Below, one piece after another: positions 1 to 5,741 of a DNA stretch of 6,478 nt. Within the stretch, counting starts at the first letter, position 1; each line of letters starts with the position of its first letter. The notes under the pieces were generated by a model. The model had not been told where the DNA came from. It saw only the letters and a list, made by a program, of their open reading frames with translations, and searched no databases. The DNA is from a bacterium. Lineage in GTDB: Bacteria; JAHJDO01. A program made the translations under genes and the position numbers. The stretch lies in assembly GCA_030631525.1 (NCBI GenBank), contig DAOVKY010000043.1, positions 1-6,478 on the forward strand, written 5' to 3'.

Positions 1-248
1 GATAATAGTCGCTGCAACAATCACCATACTCGACACATAAACTATCGCACTGGCAACTGGCATACTCATCATAATCACCGCATTTACCTGCACATGAACT
101 TCCATCACTTGGCGGCTCACCACACACTAGATAATAGTCGCTGCAACAATCACCATACTCGACACATAAACTATCGCACTGGCAACTGGCATACTCATCA
201 TAATCACCGCATTTACCTGCACATGAACTTCCATCACTTGGCGGCTCA
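1..248 (-). repeat. In-frame tandem repeat encoding SMB domains, period 129 nt
   Basis: Bases 1-119 are identical to bases 130-248 with no mismatch. The period is 129 nt, exactly 43 codons, so each unit adds one complete SMB domain plus a PPSDGSS linker. The linker bases 120-129 match only partly the bases that follow 248. The identity at every third codon position points to recent duplication or gene conversion. The left edge cuts the array, so the total copy number cannot be read here. Confidence 0.95.
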
Positions 249-1330
249 TCATCACATGGAGGATTGCCACAGACACCGCATTGGGATGCACCCTCACACT
301 CACAATAGCCTAATTGTATACAGCAAAGTTCACCACCACAATCGCAGGATTCATAAGAATATCCACAACAATCATATACTTCCCTGAACTTCATAGAGTC
401 TGGACAGATATCTTTATGCTTGCATGTTCTCTGTTGTGTTCTATACTGTGGAACGCCATAAGGGTCACAACTTTCAATAAAGTGCCAATCCTCAATACAA
501 TAACAATCAGGACATTCGTCCTCACAAAGATAACCCCCACATGGATAAGTTTTTCCAAAATCATCTATGCTCTCCTCAGCTACTCCACAAAAGAAATATT
601 CACCACAAGGATACTCTTTAATTTTGTAATCTTCTTCTGAATATTTAACCATAACATCGTAGCAAGTTGCGCCGCAATCCACAGAAAATATGCAAACTTC
701 TTTACCCGTATCATCAAACTCATAATCAACAGAAAAATTAAAATGGGGCTTCATAATAATTTTGCCAATTTTTCTCCCCTTTAACATTATTGGAACTTCT
801 AATTCATTATCTGTTCTTACATAATTAAAATATTCATCATCTTTTTCAACAGAGGATTCATATATTACACTAGTGTCCAACCCTATACCCTCAAAATATT
901 CATCTCTAAACTCAATAAATTCTGCTTCAAATATTATCTCAAAATAATCTTCTAAATCATCTTCATCAATATGGCAATTTGAACTTTCACCTTCCAGATC
1001 TCCAAAATCAAGAAATGTTGTATCAGATAATACTTGTTTTTTGCTGGCAATCTTACTTTTGTAAACGCTATTCTCGCACCAGGATTTCAATTCAAATATC
1101 TTGTTGTTCTCCAAGCTCGTTATAACATGCTCGCTTATCTGCCCTGTAATGTCCTCAAGTATTATAGGAATGCGTTGATTTTCCTCCAAGGTTTCTATTA
1201 TTTCAAGAGAGATCTCCCCGACTTTTGGAGGTGATGCGCTAATTATAGAAAAATGTAATATTCCTATGCTTATCAAAAGAGCTATCAGCAAAACATACCA
1301 CTTTAATCCAGTTGATTTTTTATTGAACAT
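1..1330 (-). CDS. Cysteine-rich secreted or anchored protein with tandem somatomedin B domains (3' end beyond window)
   Basis: The reading frame opens at ATG 1330 and stays open for 443 codons to the left edge, so the C-terminus is missing. Residues 1-33 (MFNKKSTGLKWYVLLIALLI then more hydrophobics, ending IISA before SPP) form a basic-hydrophobic signal or anchor. It could be class III, like its neighbours, or a signal peptidase I substrate cut after A33. Residues 35-210 are acidic and mostly cysteine-free. Residues 213-359 hold more than 25 cysteines. From 364 on come two copies of a 43-residue unit that matches the SMB fold: C370, C374, C383, C385, C389, C395, C396, C403, with the QCD and CC-x-DYY signatures. 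The second copy starts at 407 and runs off the edge. SMB modules in animals (vitronectin, ENPP, PRG4) bind proteins through a disulfide knot; here an extracellular binding role is inferred. The gene starts 1 nt after its upstream neighbour and is last in view of the 2727 operon. SMB call is strong; overall function unknown. Confidence 0.9.
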   Translation of the reverse strand, partial: MFNKKSTGLKWYVLLIALLISIGILHFSIISASPPKVGEISLEIIETLEENQRIPIILEDITGQISEHVITSLENNKIFELKSWCENSVYKSKIASKKQVLSDTTFLDFGDLEGESSNCHIDEDDLEDYFEIIFEAEFIEFRDEYFEGIGLDTSVIYESSVEKDDEYFNYVRTDNELEVPIMLKGRKIGKIIMKPHFNFSVDYEFDDTGKEVCIFSVDCGATCYDVMVKYSEEDYKIKEYPCGEYFFCGVAEESIDDFGKTYPCGGYLCEDECPDCYCIEDWHFIESCDPYGVPQYRTQQRTCKHKDICPDSMKFREVYDCCGYSYESCDCGGELCCIQLGYCECEGASQCGVCGNPPCDDEPPSDGSSCAGKCGDYDEYASCQCDSLCVEYGDCCSDYYLVCGEPPSDGSSCAGKCGDYDEYASCQCDSLCVEYGDCCSDYY

Positions 1331-1331
1331 T

Positions 1332-1826
1332 TTAATAACGTTTTTTAGCTACGTGTAATCTTACTTTCATTGTTTCCGAATTTAGGTCACTATCTATGAC
1401 GGGTATATAGGTCTCATAATAAATATTGTGAGACTCCGCCCAAACAGTATACAGATCACCCTTCTCCTTTATGGTAGTATATTCGTACATTCCTGTCCAC
1501 ATCGTCAGCTCCCAGTTGCGGCTATTTTGAGTGAAATAATTACTCTTAAAATAGTTTTTAGCTAAGGACTCAACACTCCCAACATCTTGCTCTTCAGCAA
1601 GAATATCAGAAACCTTCCTTCCTTCACTGTCACGCATTTCCAGAAAAAAATTAAGGGCTTTCTTTACCTCAATATCATATTCAAAATCTTTAAGCCCTTC
1701 ATATTTTGCTTTTTCTTTAGAAACACTGCATCCGTAAAAAATTAATATAGCTATAATAATTGCAAACATAAATACAAGAATACCCATCATATCCTCTGCT
1801 GCTATCCCGCCTTTTTTATTCAACAT
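1332..1826 (-). CDS. Class III signal (pilin-like) membrane-anchored protein, 164 aa
   Basis: The N-terminus MLNKKGGIAAEDMMGILVFM is a textbook archaeal type IV pilin-like leader: short basic stretch, KKGG, an acidic ED pair shortly after the likely cleavage point, then a hydrophobic helix to about residue 31. A single cysteine (C33) follows the helix. Residues 38-164 are a soluble, charged domain with a predicted helical first half and an aromatic, probably beta-rich, end (residues 105-164) containing YETYIPVIDSD and finishing KVRLHVAKKRY. It starts at ATG 1826 inside the end of the upstream gene (11-nt overlap) and stops 1 nt before the next gene, so co-translation is likely. I see no Shine-Dalgarno site. 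The likely role is a minor pilin or pilus-associated subunit. This is based on the leader and context; I do not recognise a named family. Confidence 0.82.
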   Translation of the reverse strand: MLNKKGGIAAEDMMGILVFMFAIIIAILIFYGCSVSKEKAKYEGLKDFEYDIEVKKALNFFLEMRDSEGRKVSDILAEEQDVGSVESLAKNYFKSNYFTQNSRNWELTMWTGMYEYTTIKEKGDLYTVWAESHNIYYETYIPVIDSDLNSETMKVRLHVAKKRY

Positions 1827-2316
1827 TTTGAATCTTGATTCTTAATTTTCCGTTATGTTTTTTGCCCTCATAAAAAACCAAAACATCTTCTGCCATTTCT
1901 TTTGCTGCATAACTGCCTTCTTCCCAATTAGAAGTTTTTATTGATGCTGTGCCAAAAGACCCTGAAGGACTTTGCTCTAATGATAACTGATAGGCATATC
2001 TTACATTGTTTTCAGGAAAACATTTAAAACATTTATCGTCCATATTTGCCTGCTCAAATTTATCTGAGTCTATCACCCCTGTATGAACCCTTCCAACTCC
2101 ATCCTGGTAAGCAAAGCAGTTTTCAGAATAATAGAATCTTGATATTAAAATCAGCTCTTCTTCAATGCCTTTAGGTATTTTTGACGCTTCTGCCACAGAA
2201 ACATTCGCTACATTAACTATTACTATAACTGCAGCCCCTAGCGCCACAGCAAACAATATAAAAAAAAACCAATTCGATATTATTTCTGTCGATTTTTTAA
2301 AGCTAAATATTTTCAT
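1816..2316 (-). CDS. Pilin-like membrane-anchored protein, 166 aa
   Basis: After a basic start (MKIFSFKKSTEIISNW) one hydrophobic segment spans about residues 17-38. The rest is predicted extracytoplasmic. It contains C67, C96 and C99 and a block reading ENCFAYQD, GRVHTGVIDSDKF and later YAYQLSLE, which has the look of a conserved core. From memory, similar blocks occur in hypothetical proteins of DPANN pilin clusters, but I cannot confirm this here. The three cysteines, two in a C-x2-C, suggest one disulfide plus a free or metal-binding cysteine. It lies 3 nt after the upstream pilin gene and overlaps the downstream gene by 11 nt, in the second position of an operon started at 2727. The FKKS leader lacks a glycine, so prepilin processing is less certain than for its neighbours. 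Confidence 0.8.
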   Translation of the reverse strand: MKIFSFKKSTEIISNWFFFILFAVALGAAVIVIVNVANVSVAEASKIPKGIEEELILISRFYYSENCFAYQDGVGRVHTGVIDSDKFEQANMDDKCFKCFPENNVRYAYQLSLEQSPSGSFGTASIKTSNWEEGSYAAKEMAEDVLVFYEGKKHNGKLRIKIQNVE

Positions 2317-2319
2317 TTT

Positions 2320-2727
2320 TTAGGTAATTGATAAAGCACTTCCTGTTTTTACAAAAGAAATTCCGTTTGGTCCAGTTAAGGTAAAGCTAGGTAAAGTAGA
2401 ACTAGCCTCATCCTTAATAGGAACAAAACTATACTGCGCAAGCAGTGGGTCTAATTCACCAAGCGATGTATCATAAATTTTTACAGTATTGTCAGAAATC
2501 TCAACTGTAAATCCGCTCAAGTCAACGGGATAATCCAGTTCAATGTCATAAGAACTTGAGTATATTGTATCCAAAATCAACGCAATGTCTCTGGCAGCCG
2601 CTGTTTTCAGGGCAACCTTTCCGGATGCGTACTCATCAGCTATCTTAGGCAGCGCCAAAAAAACAAAAGCAGCTACAACAATCCCTATTATTGCAATAAA
2701 TACCAGCATAGAGCCCTTTTTTGTCAT
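2320..2727 (-). CDS. Type IV pilin-like protein, 135 aa, cysteine-free, first gene of operon
   Basis: The leader MTKKGSMLVFIAIIGIVVAA has four residues before KKGS and a hydrophobic helix to about residue 26, followed by a helical continuation (residues 28-58, rich in A, I and L) as in the long N-terminal pilin helix. Residues 60-135 look like alternating beta strands (YDIELDYPVDL, FTVEISDN, TVKIYD). The protein has no cysteine, unlike most of the cluster. Small size, leader and an alpha-then-beta layout fit a pilin that could be a structural subunit (inference). ATG 2727 lies about 26 nt from the centre of a TATA box, so the message is probably leaderless, and this gene opens an operon with three followers at gaps of 3, -11 and 1 nt. 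Confidence 0.85.
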   Translation of the reverse strand: MTKKGSMLVFIAIIGIVVAAFVFLALPKIADEYASGKVALKTAAARDIALILDTIYSSSYDIELDYPVDLSGFTVEISDNTVKIYDTSLGELDPLLAQYSFVPIKDEASSTLPSFTLTGPNGISFVKTGSALSIT

Positions 2728-2743
2728 AATCCCTAAACATAGA

Positions 2744-2760
2744 ACTAGTATATAAATATT
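2744..2760 (-). promoter_or_regulatory. TATA-box promoter for the 2727 operon (probably leaderless)
   Basis: On the minus strand this reads AATATTTATATACTAGT. The TTTATATA core (2756-2749) is centred 25-26 nt upstream of ATG 2727, the standard archaeal distance from TATA box to transcription start. Transcription would begin at or next to the start codon. It lies in the 70-nt gap between two gene groups, and 16 of its 17 bases match the promoter at 5688-5704. Confidence 0.78.
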
Positions 2761-2797
2761 TTTGGTTGTTATTTTTATTTGAACTCAATTAATTTAA

Positions 2798-3535
2798 TTA
2801 TATTAAGCCTTTATTTATACAAATGTCCTTATCTTCACCAAACTTATCTCTATTATAATCCAACATCTCCTGATTACAAACTCCAATCATATTGCCCTTA
2901 TTTTTCTCGACATAGAGTGTTCTTTGTTTTTCTTTATTTATTTCTAGTCCATTTACAAATGGTATATAATTTAAAAACAAAAACCCATTATGCCAGAGTA
3001 CGTCAGGAAGCACAGTTCTATCTTTAATCGTAGTTTCGTCTACAATGTCTATATTTGAATTTAAAGGCATGCATATATATTCTTCACATTCCCCAATACC
3101 AGTCCCCGCACCACATGCCGACAACATCATAAAATTCCCATCACAAAGGAAGATGCAAGCAGTCCCAGCGCATTCTGGATTTGATGGCCTGGTAATTTTC
3201 ATATCTCCCCTCCACATAGCTACTCCAGGCCCACATTTAACACACTCATCACACTTGTAATTACCTGTTTTACTAAAACCAACTATTGCAGAACCTGTGC
3301 CCATTGTAATGCCTTCGCCTAACTCCAATAAAAACGCTTCTTTGCTGTCTGGAGGCATTTCATTTATGCCGTTAACAAACTCTTCAAAAGCCTTTATTGA
3401 TGAGCCAGAGCTAAAAAAAAGTTTGCTTATCATATTGCATGCCGGAATCACCACTAGCAAAAGGACTATCACCGCTATGATAATCCTTATCAGCGCTTTC
3501 AAGACAAGAGCTTTTTTGTTTTTTATGGTGAGCAT
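2798..3535 (-). CDS. Membrane-anchored cysteine-rich extracytoplasmic protein, 245 aa
   Basis: The N-terminus (MLTIKNKKALVLKALI) is basic, followed by a hydrophobic helix at about residues 14-33 ending IPACNM. The outside domain holds eleven more cysteines: C95, C98 and C101 form C-x2-C-x2-C, then C122, C127, C131, C141, C150, C155, C220 and C239. The first triplet could bind a metal, but in an extracellular protein disulfides are as likely. Residues 170-210 are aromatic and cysteine-free. The start at ATG 3535 overlaps the end of the upstream gene by 13 nt. This is the last gene of the 5670 operon; after its TAA there is a 70-nt gap without an obvious T-run, so I call no terminator. I do not recognise the family. 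The NKKA leader suggests pilin-type insertion, but a plain membrane anchor is possible. Confidence 0.82.
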   Translation of the reverse strand: MLTIKNKKALVLKALIRIIIAVIVLLLVVIPACNMISKLFFSSGSSIKAFEEFVNGINEMPPDSKEAFLLELGEGITMGTGSAIVGFSKTGNYKCDECVKCGPGVAMWRGDMKITRPSNPECAGTACIFLCDGNFMMLSACGAGTGIGECEEYICMPLNSNIDIVDETTIKDRTVLPDVLWHNGFLFLNYIPFVNGLEINKEKQRTLYVEKNKGNMIGVCNQEMLDYNRDKFGEDKDICINKGLI

Positions 3536-3828
3536 TGTATCCCGGTTTCCTTTTCATCCTTCATAGCTTCTTGACATGCTGTTTTTTGGTCTATGGTGTA
3601 TTCACATTCTTCTGGACATCCATCATAATCCTCTTCCCCATAATCGCATTGGCATTTATCCAAGTTATCAACCACGCCATCATTGTCATAATCATCTAAA
3701 TAACCGCTTGTTTGCGAGCCTTCATCTCTCAAATATTTGTTTACCATAAAGGCTAAAATCACAAATACAAAAACTGCAATGATAAGCCCAACCATAATTT
3801 GCCACTCCACAGCTTTTTTATTTTTCAT
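3523..3828 (-). CDS. Small membrane-anchored protein with thrombospondin type 3-like calcium loop, 101 aa
   Basis: I start at ATG 3828, which gives MKNKKAVEWQIMVGLI, the leader type of the neighbours. It begins 1 nt after the preceding stop and is preceded by GGAGG. An in-frame TTG at 3846 would add six residues and is less likely. The hydrophobic helix covers about residues 11-29. Residues 46-59 read DYDNDGVVDNLDKC, matching the D-x-D-x-D-G-x2-D-x2-D-x-C calcium-binding pattern of thrombospondin type 3 repeats; acidic residues and further cysteines follow (C61, C71, C75, C88, C99). Calcium binding and disulfides would stiffen a short stalk outside the cell (inference). It overlaps the next gene by 13 nt. 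Confidence 0.85.
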   Translation of the reverse strand: MKNKKAVEWQIMVGLIIAVFVFVILAFMVNKYLRDEGSQTSGYLDDYDNDGVVDNLDKCQCDYGEEDYDGCPEECEYTIDQKTACQEAMKDEKETGIQCSP

Positions 3829-3829
3829 T

Positions 3830-4042
3830 TCAGCTGCGCCCTCCAAAAAGGTTCTTTATTACTCCATTCCTTTTAAAACAAACTACAGGCACTTTCCCAG
3901 CGCCAAAAGAAAAAATCAAATCCTTTGCTGTTGCCAGTAACTTTTCAGGGCCCAGCATGATCCAAAGCAAAAGAATAACCACCAAAATGCCTATAGCCCA
4001 CAAAACTATTGGGGACTCAATAAGACCGCCTTTCTTGTTCAT
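3830..4042 (-). CDS. Class III signal (pilin-like) mini-protein, 70 aa
   Basis: MNKKGGLIESPIVLWAIGIL is a clear class III leader: NKKGG, a glutamate a few residues on, then a hydrophobic helix to about residue 30. The remaining 40 residues are short and basic with one cysteine (C55) and glycine pairs near the end (FGAGK, LFGGRS). There is no room for a globular domain, so it may be a helical scaffold, a minor subunit or an initiator that packs against other pilins (inference). The gene starts 6 nt after its upstream neighbour and ends 1 nt before the next. Confidence 0.82.
   Translation of the reverse strand: MNKKGGLIESPIVLWAIGILVVILLLWIMLGPEKLLATAKDLIFSFGAGKVPVVCFKRNGVIKNLFGGRS
3840..3844 (-). 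promoter_or_regulatory. Shine-Dalgarno site GGAGG that decides the start at 3828
   Basis: The minus strand reads GGAGG, with 11 nt before ATG 3828. It would overlap the competing TTG codon at 3846-3844 and could not serve it. It is the clearest ribosome binding site inside the two operons. Spacing is somewhat long. Confidence 0.6.
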
Positions 4043-4048
4043 TTTGCT

Positions 4049-4195
4049 TTAACCAAAGATTTTGTCAATCCAATTAATCATTTCGCCTTTTCCCTCCCAG
4101 AATATTATCATCATGACTATTACCACTGCTAACATTACTATCATTAATAAAATTACAGATCTTCCAACGTCTTGCGATTTTTTGTTAAGTTTCAT
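4049..4195 (-). CDS. Pilin-like single-helix mini-protein, 48 aa
   Basis: ATG 4195 overlaps the preceding stop as ATGA and TAA lies at 4051-4049. The product is MKLNKKSQDVGRSVILLMIV followed by more hydrophobics to about residue 32, then WEGKGEMINWIDKIFG. The LNKKSQ leader matches that of the other cluster members, and the tail is only about 16 residues and amphipathic. It has no cysteine. The ATGA coupling, the 6-nt gap to the next gene and the leader make this a real gene despite its length. The role is unknown; a minor pilin or small membrane partner is plausible. Confidence 0.8.
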   Translation of the reverse strand: MKLNKKSQDVGRSVILLMIVMLAVVIVMMIIFWEGKGEMINWIDKIFG

Positions 4196-5250
4196 TTTAT
4201 CTCACACTCTGTTGTATCCAATCCCCCCCAGTCAACCACTTTTGTATGATCAGATTTAGAGATCAAAATAAGAGGTGTATCATCCTCCCTGCTGTAAAAA
4301 GAGATGGCATTAACTTCGAGGGCATTGATTGTCCCACGAAGTACTATATCATCGATATCTATATATTGGATACCCCCACCTCTGTCTCCATACTTTTCTA
4401 TATATCTTAAATAAGAATAATAGTATTCTTCTCTTACATAACATTTTTGGGCTTCTTCTGGACAAGACCATTTGTCGTATCGGAAGGGGAAATCTTTTGT
4501 TGACCCACTTGAGCATGAACCACCTTTATTTATACATTCACACTCATCACAATCCTTCACTACACAGCACTTCGTTCCTGCCATATCAGCCACTTTTGAT
4601 TCCTTCACTTCTTCCCATCCGCTTGGGCATGTAGTCCTGCCCCATCTTAACATAAAAATCCCTCCCCCTCCGGGAGCGCATTTATCGCTAGAATCCTCAG
4701 CAAAATAGGGCAGATTATGCATAACATTTCTTAAGTCAGTAACAGAAATTCCACTACTACCTTTGAACTTAAACATATAACAGACATGACAGCCTTTACG
4801 CCCCCAATCCCTTAATCTGTCTGGAAACACCCTTTCATCCGAGCCTTCCAGCCACATATACCAGCAGTTTTTGACCATATCTGCAATCTCTGCAACTGTA
4901 GCTAACTTTTTATCACTCATACTAAACCGTGGTCCCTCACCTTCATATCTCTCCTTGTATTTTTTTGTGGGCAGCTGCAGCTCTTTTTTTGTTTTGTAGA
5001 TTGTGCCGCAAACTCTTGGAGAATGAAGGGGAGAATCAACCCATCCACTGAGATATTCTGCCTCAGTGCCAACCCTTATTACATTGGATGTCCTGCACAG
5101 CTCAATTTGTGTTTTTTCCTCAGCTTTGGATGCTGAACTTATTACTACCCATAAAATAATTCCTGCGGCTACCAATAAAAGAATTATTCCTATTATAATG
5201 CCAAAACCTGCTGCCGGCATTCCTTTTTTACTCTTTATTGAATTAAACAT
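4192..5250 (-). CDS. Large membrane-anchored cysteine-rich protein, 352 aa
   Basis: The leader (MFNSIKSKKGMPAAGFGIII) carries KKG at residues 8-10 and a hydrophobic helix at about 17-38. The outside part is about 310 residues with 17 cysteines. Residues 129-160 contain the block NCWYMWLEG, then RDWGRKGCHVCYMFKF with a C-x2-C, which looks like a conserved core. Residues 208-246 hold CPSGW, KCCV, CDECEC and the module C239-x3-GG-x-C246 that also occurs in the protein encoded at 5413-5670. The final 80 residues are cysteine-poor except C349 and probably beta-rich. It starts 16 nt after the preceding gene and ends with ATGA overlap. It is the biggest complete protein here and could be a tip subunit or adhesin of the assembly (inference). 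Family not recognised. Confidence 0.85.
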   Translation of the reverse strand: MFNSIKSKKGMPAAGFGIIIGIILLLVAAGIILWVVISSASKAEEKTQIELCRTSNVIRVGTEAEYLSGWVDSPLHSPRVCGTIYKTKKELQLPTKKYKERYEGEGPRFSMSDKKLATVAEIADMVKNCWYMWLEGSDERVFPDRLRDWGRKGCHVCYMFKFKGSSGISVTDLRNVMHNLPYFAEDSSDKCAPGGGGIFMLRWGRTTCPSGWEEVKESKVADMAGTKCCVVKDCDECECINKGGSCSSGSTKDFPFRYDKWSCPEEAQKCYVREEYYYSYLRYIEKYGDRGGGIQYIDIDDIVLRGTINALEVNAISFYSREDDTPLILISKSDHTKVVDWGGLDTTECEIK

Positions 5251-5266
5251 CTTGTTATATAAAACT

Positions 5267-5416
5267 CTAGGACATTCCCATAAACTTTATTGCCAGCCAA
5301 AGAAACAGGGTCCCCACTATAATGGTTATTGCTATATTAACAACCATGCCAAAACCCCCTTCTTCAATAGCAGACTTGTTTTTCCTTAAGTTCTTCATAG
5401 TTTTAATTATGCTCAT
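5267..5416 (-). CDS. Pilin-like single-helix mini-protein, 49 aa
   Basis: ATG 5416 overlaps the stop of the upstream gene as ATGA; TAG lies at 5269-5267. The product is MSIIKTMKNLRKNKSAIEEG then GFGMVVNIAITIIVG and a short end, LWLAIKFMGMS. The KNKSA patch followed by IEEGG and a hydrophobic helix is a pilin-like leader, although an internal ATG at residue 7 would also give it. There is essentially no domain after the helix and no cysteine. Its packing between two larger genes (4-nt overlap, 16-nt gap) supports it. The role is unknown, perhaps a helical partner of the 352-residue protein that follows. Confidence 0.78.
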   Translation of the reverse strand: MSIIKTMKNLRKNKSAIEEGGFGMVVNIAITIIVGTLFLWLAIKFMGMS

Positions 5417-5670
5417 TCTTCCTTTTCCCATATCTTAAAGCAGCAAACTTGCAGAGGACCGCAATCAATTTCATCCATTACTCTTCCGTCACTGCATCCT
5501 ATTATTGTTGTGCATTTGCCACCCCTGCCTTCGCAGCTTTCCAGAGTATTTGTATTTTTACCAAATTGCTGGCTAAATATAATAATTGCAACAATAAGAA
5601 CAATAAGCGCTATAACAGCCAATACAATCATCCTGAAAGAAATCCCCTGCGCATCTCTTTTTTTAAGCAT
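5413..5670 (-). CDS. Small anchored six-cysteine protein, 85 aa, first gene of operon
   Basis: I start at ATG 5670 (MLKKRDAQGISFRMIVLAVI) because it lies about 26 nt from a TATA-box centre. A frame extension to 5766 would cross the promoter and the end of the upstream gene. A hydrophobic helix spans about residues 14-32. The outside part is a compact domain with C46, C53, C59, C70, C76 and C77 (C-x6-C-x5-C-x10-C-x5-CC), including C-x3-GG-x-C and an adjacent pair near the end. This looks like a knottin-type disulfide mini-domain (inference from spacing). The helix region is clearly related to that of the gene at 5742-6038 (ALIVLIV against ALIVLVV, both before IF and a glycine). It opens a seven-gene operon. 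Confidence 0.85.
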   Translation of the reverse strand: MLKKRDAQGISFRMIVLAVIALIVLIVAIIIFSQQFGKNTNTLESCEGRGGKCTTIIGCSDGRVMDEIDCGPLQVCCFKIWEKEE

Positions 5671-5687
5671 GAGATTATTATTATAAT

Positions 5688-5704
5688 ACTGGTATATAAA
5701 TATT
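5688..5704 (-). promoter_or_regulatory. TATA-box promoter for the 5670 operon (probably leaderless)
   Basis: The minus strand reads AATATTTATATACCAGT. The TTTATATA core (5700-5693) is centred 26-27 nt from ATG 5670, so transcription should begin at the start codon. It sits in the 71-nt gap after the gene at 5742 and differs at a single base from the promoter at 2744-2760. Confidence 0.78.
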
Positions 5705-5708
5705 TGTG

Positions 5709-5736
5709 AAAAATAGTTTTTAATTGAAAAGAAAAA
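5709..5736 (-). terminator. T-rich archaeal-type terminator after the 5742 gene
   Basis: Starting 5 nt after the TAA at 5744-5742, the minus strand has T runs of five (5736-5732), four (5730-5727) and, further on, five (5713-5709), with no hairpin needed. Archaeal RNA polymerase stops at such T tracts. Its position between a gene end and a new TATA box supports separate transcription units. Sequence alone cannot show efficiency. Confidence 0.5.
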
Positions 5737-5741
5737 GTAAT

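Noticed and set aside
95..101. C-x2-C-type metal-binding site call for residues 95-101 of the 245-residue protein (gene at 2798-3535; positions given here are residues)
   Set aside because: C-x2-C-x2-C is visible, but the domain is predicted outside the cell with eight more cysteines downstream of it, so disulfides explain it equally well and I make no metal claim.
94..387. Plus-strand frame rich in His and Asn (97 codons)
   Set aside because: It is the antisense of the cysteine- and aspartate-rich SMB repeat region. It has no promoter, ribosome site or leader, and its composition mirrors the repeat on the opposite strand.
2779..3027. Plus-strand frame of 82 codons opposite the 245-residue protein
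   Set aside because: It is a shadow of the real gene, lacks a ribosome site, and has no domain-like sequence.
3829..3846. TTG start at 3846 for the calcium-loop protein
   Set aside because: ATG 3828 gives the cluster-type leader MKNKKA and has a GGAGG upstream that would overlap the TTG codon itself.
5254..5265. TATA-like TTTTATATAAC just before the 352-residue gene
   Set aside because: It lies about 9 nt from ATG 5250, so transcription would start inside the gene and remove the leader. The tight spacing to the upstream gene also favours read-through.
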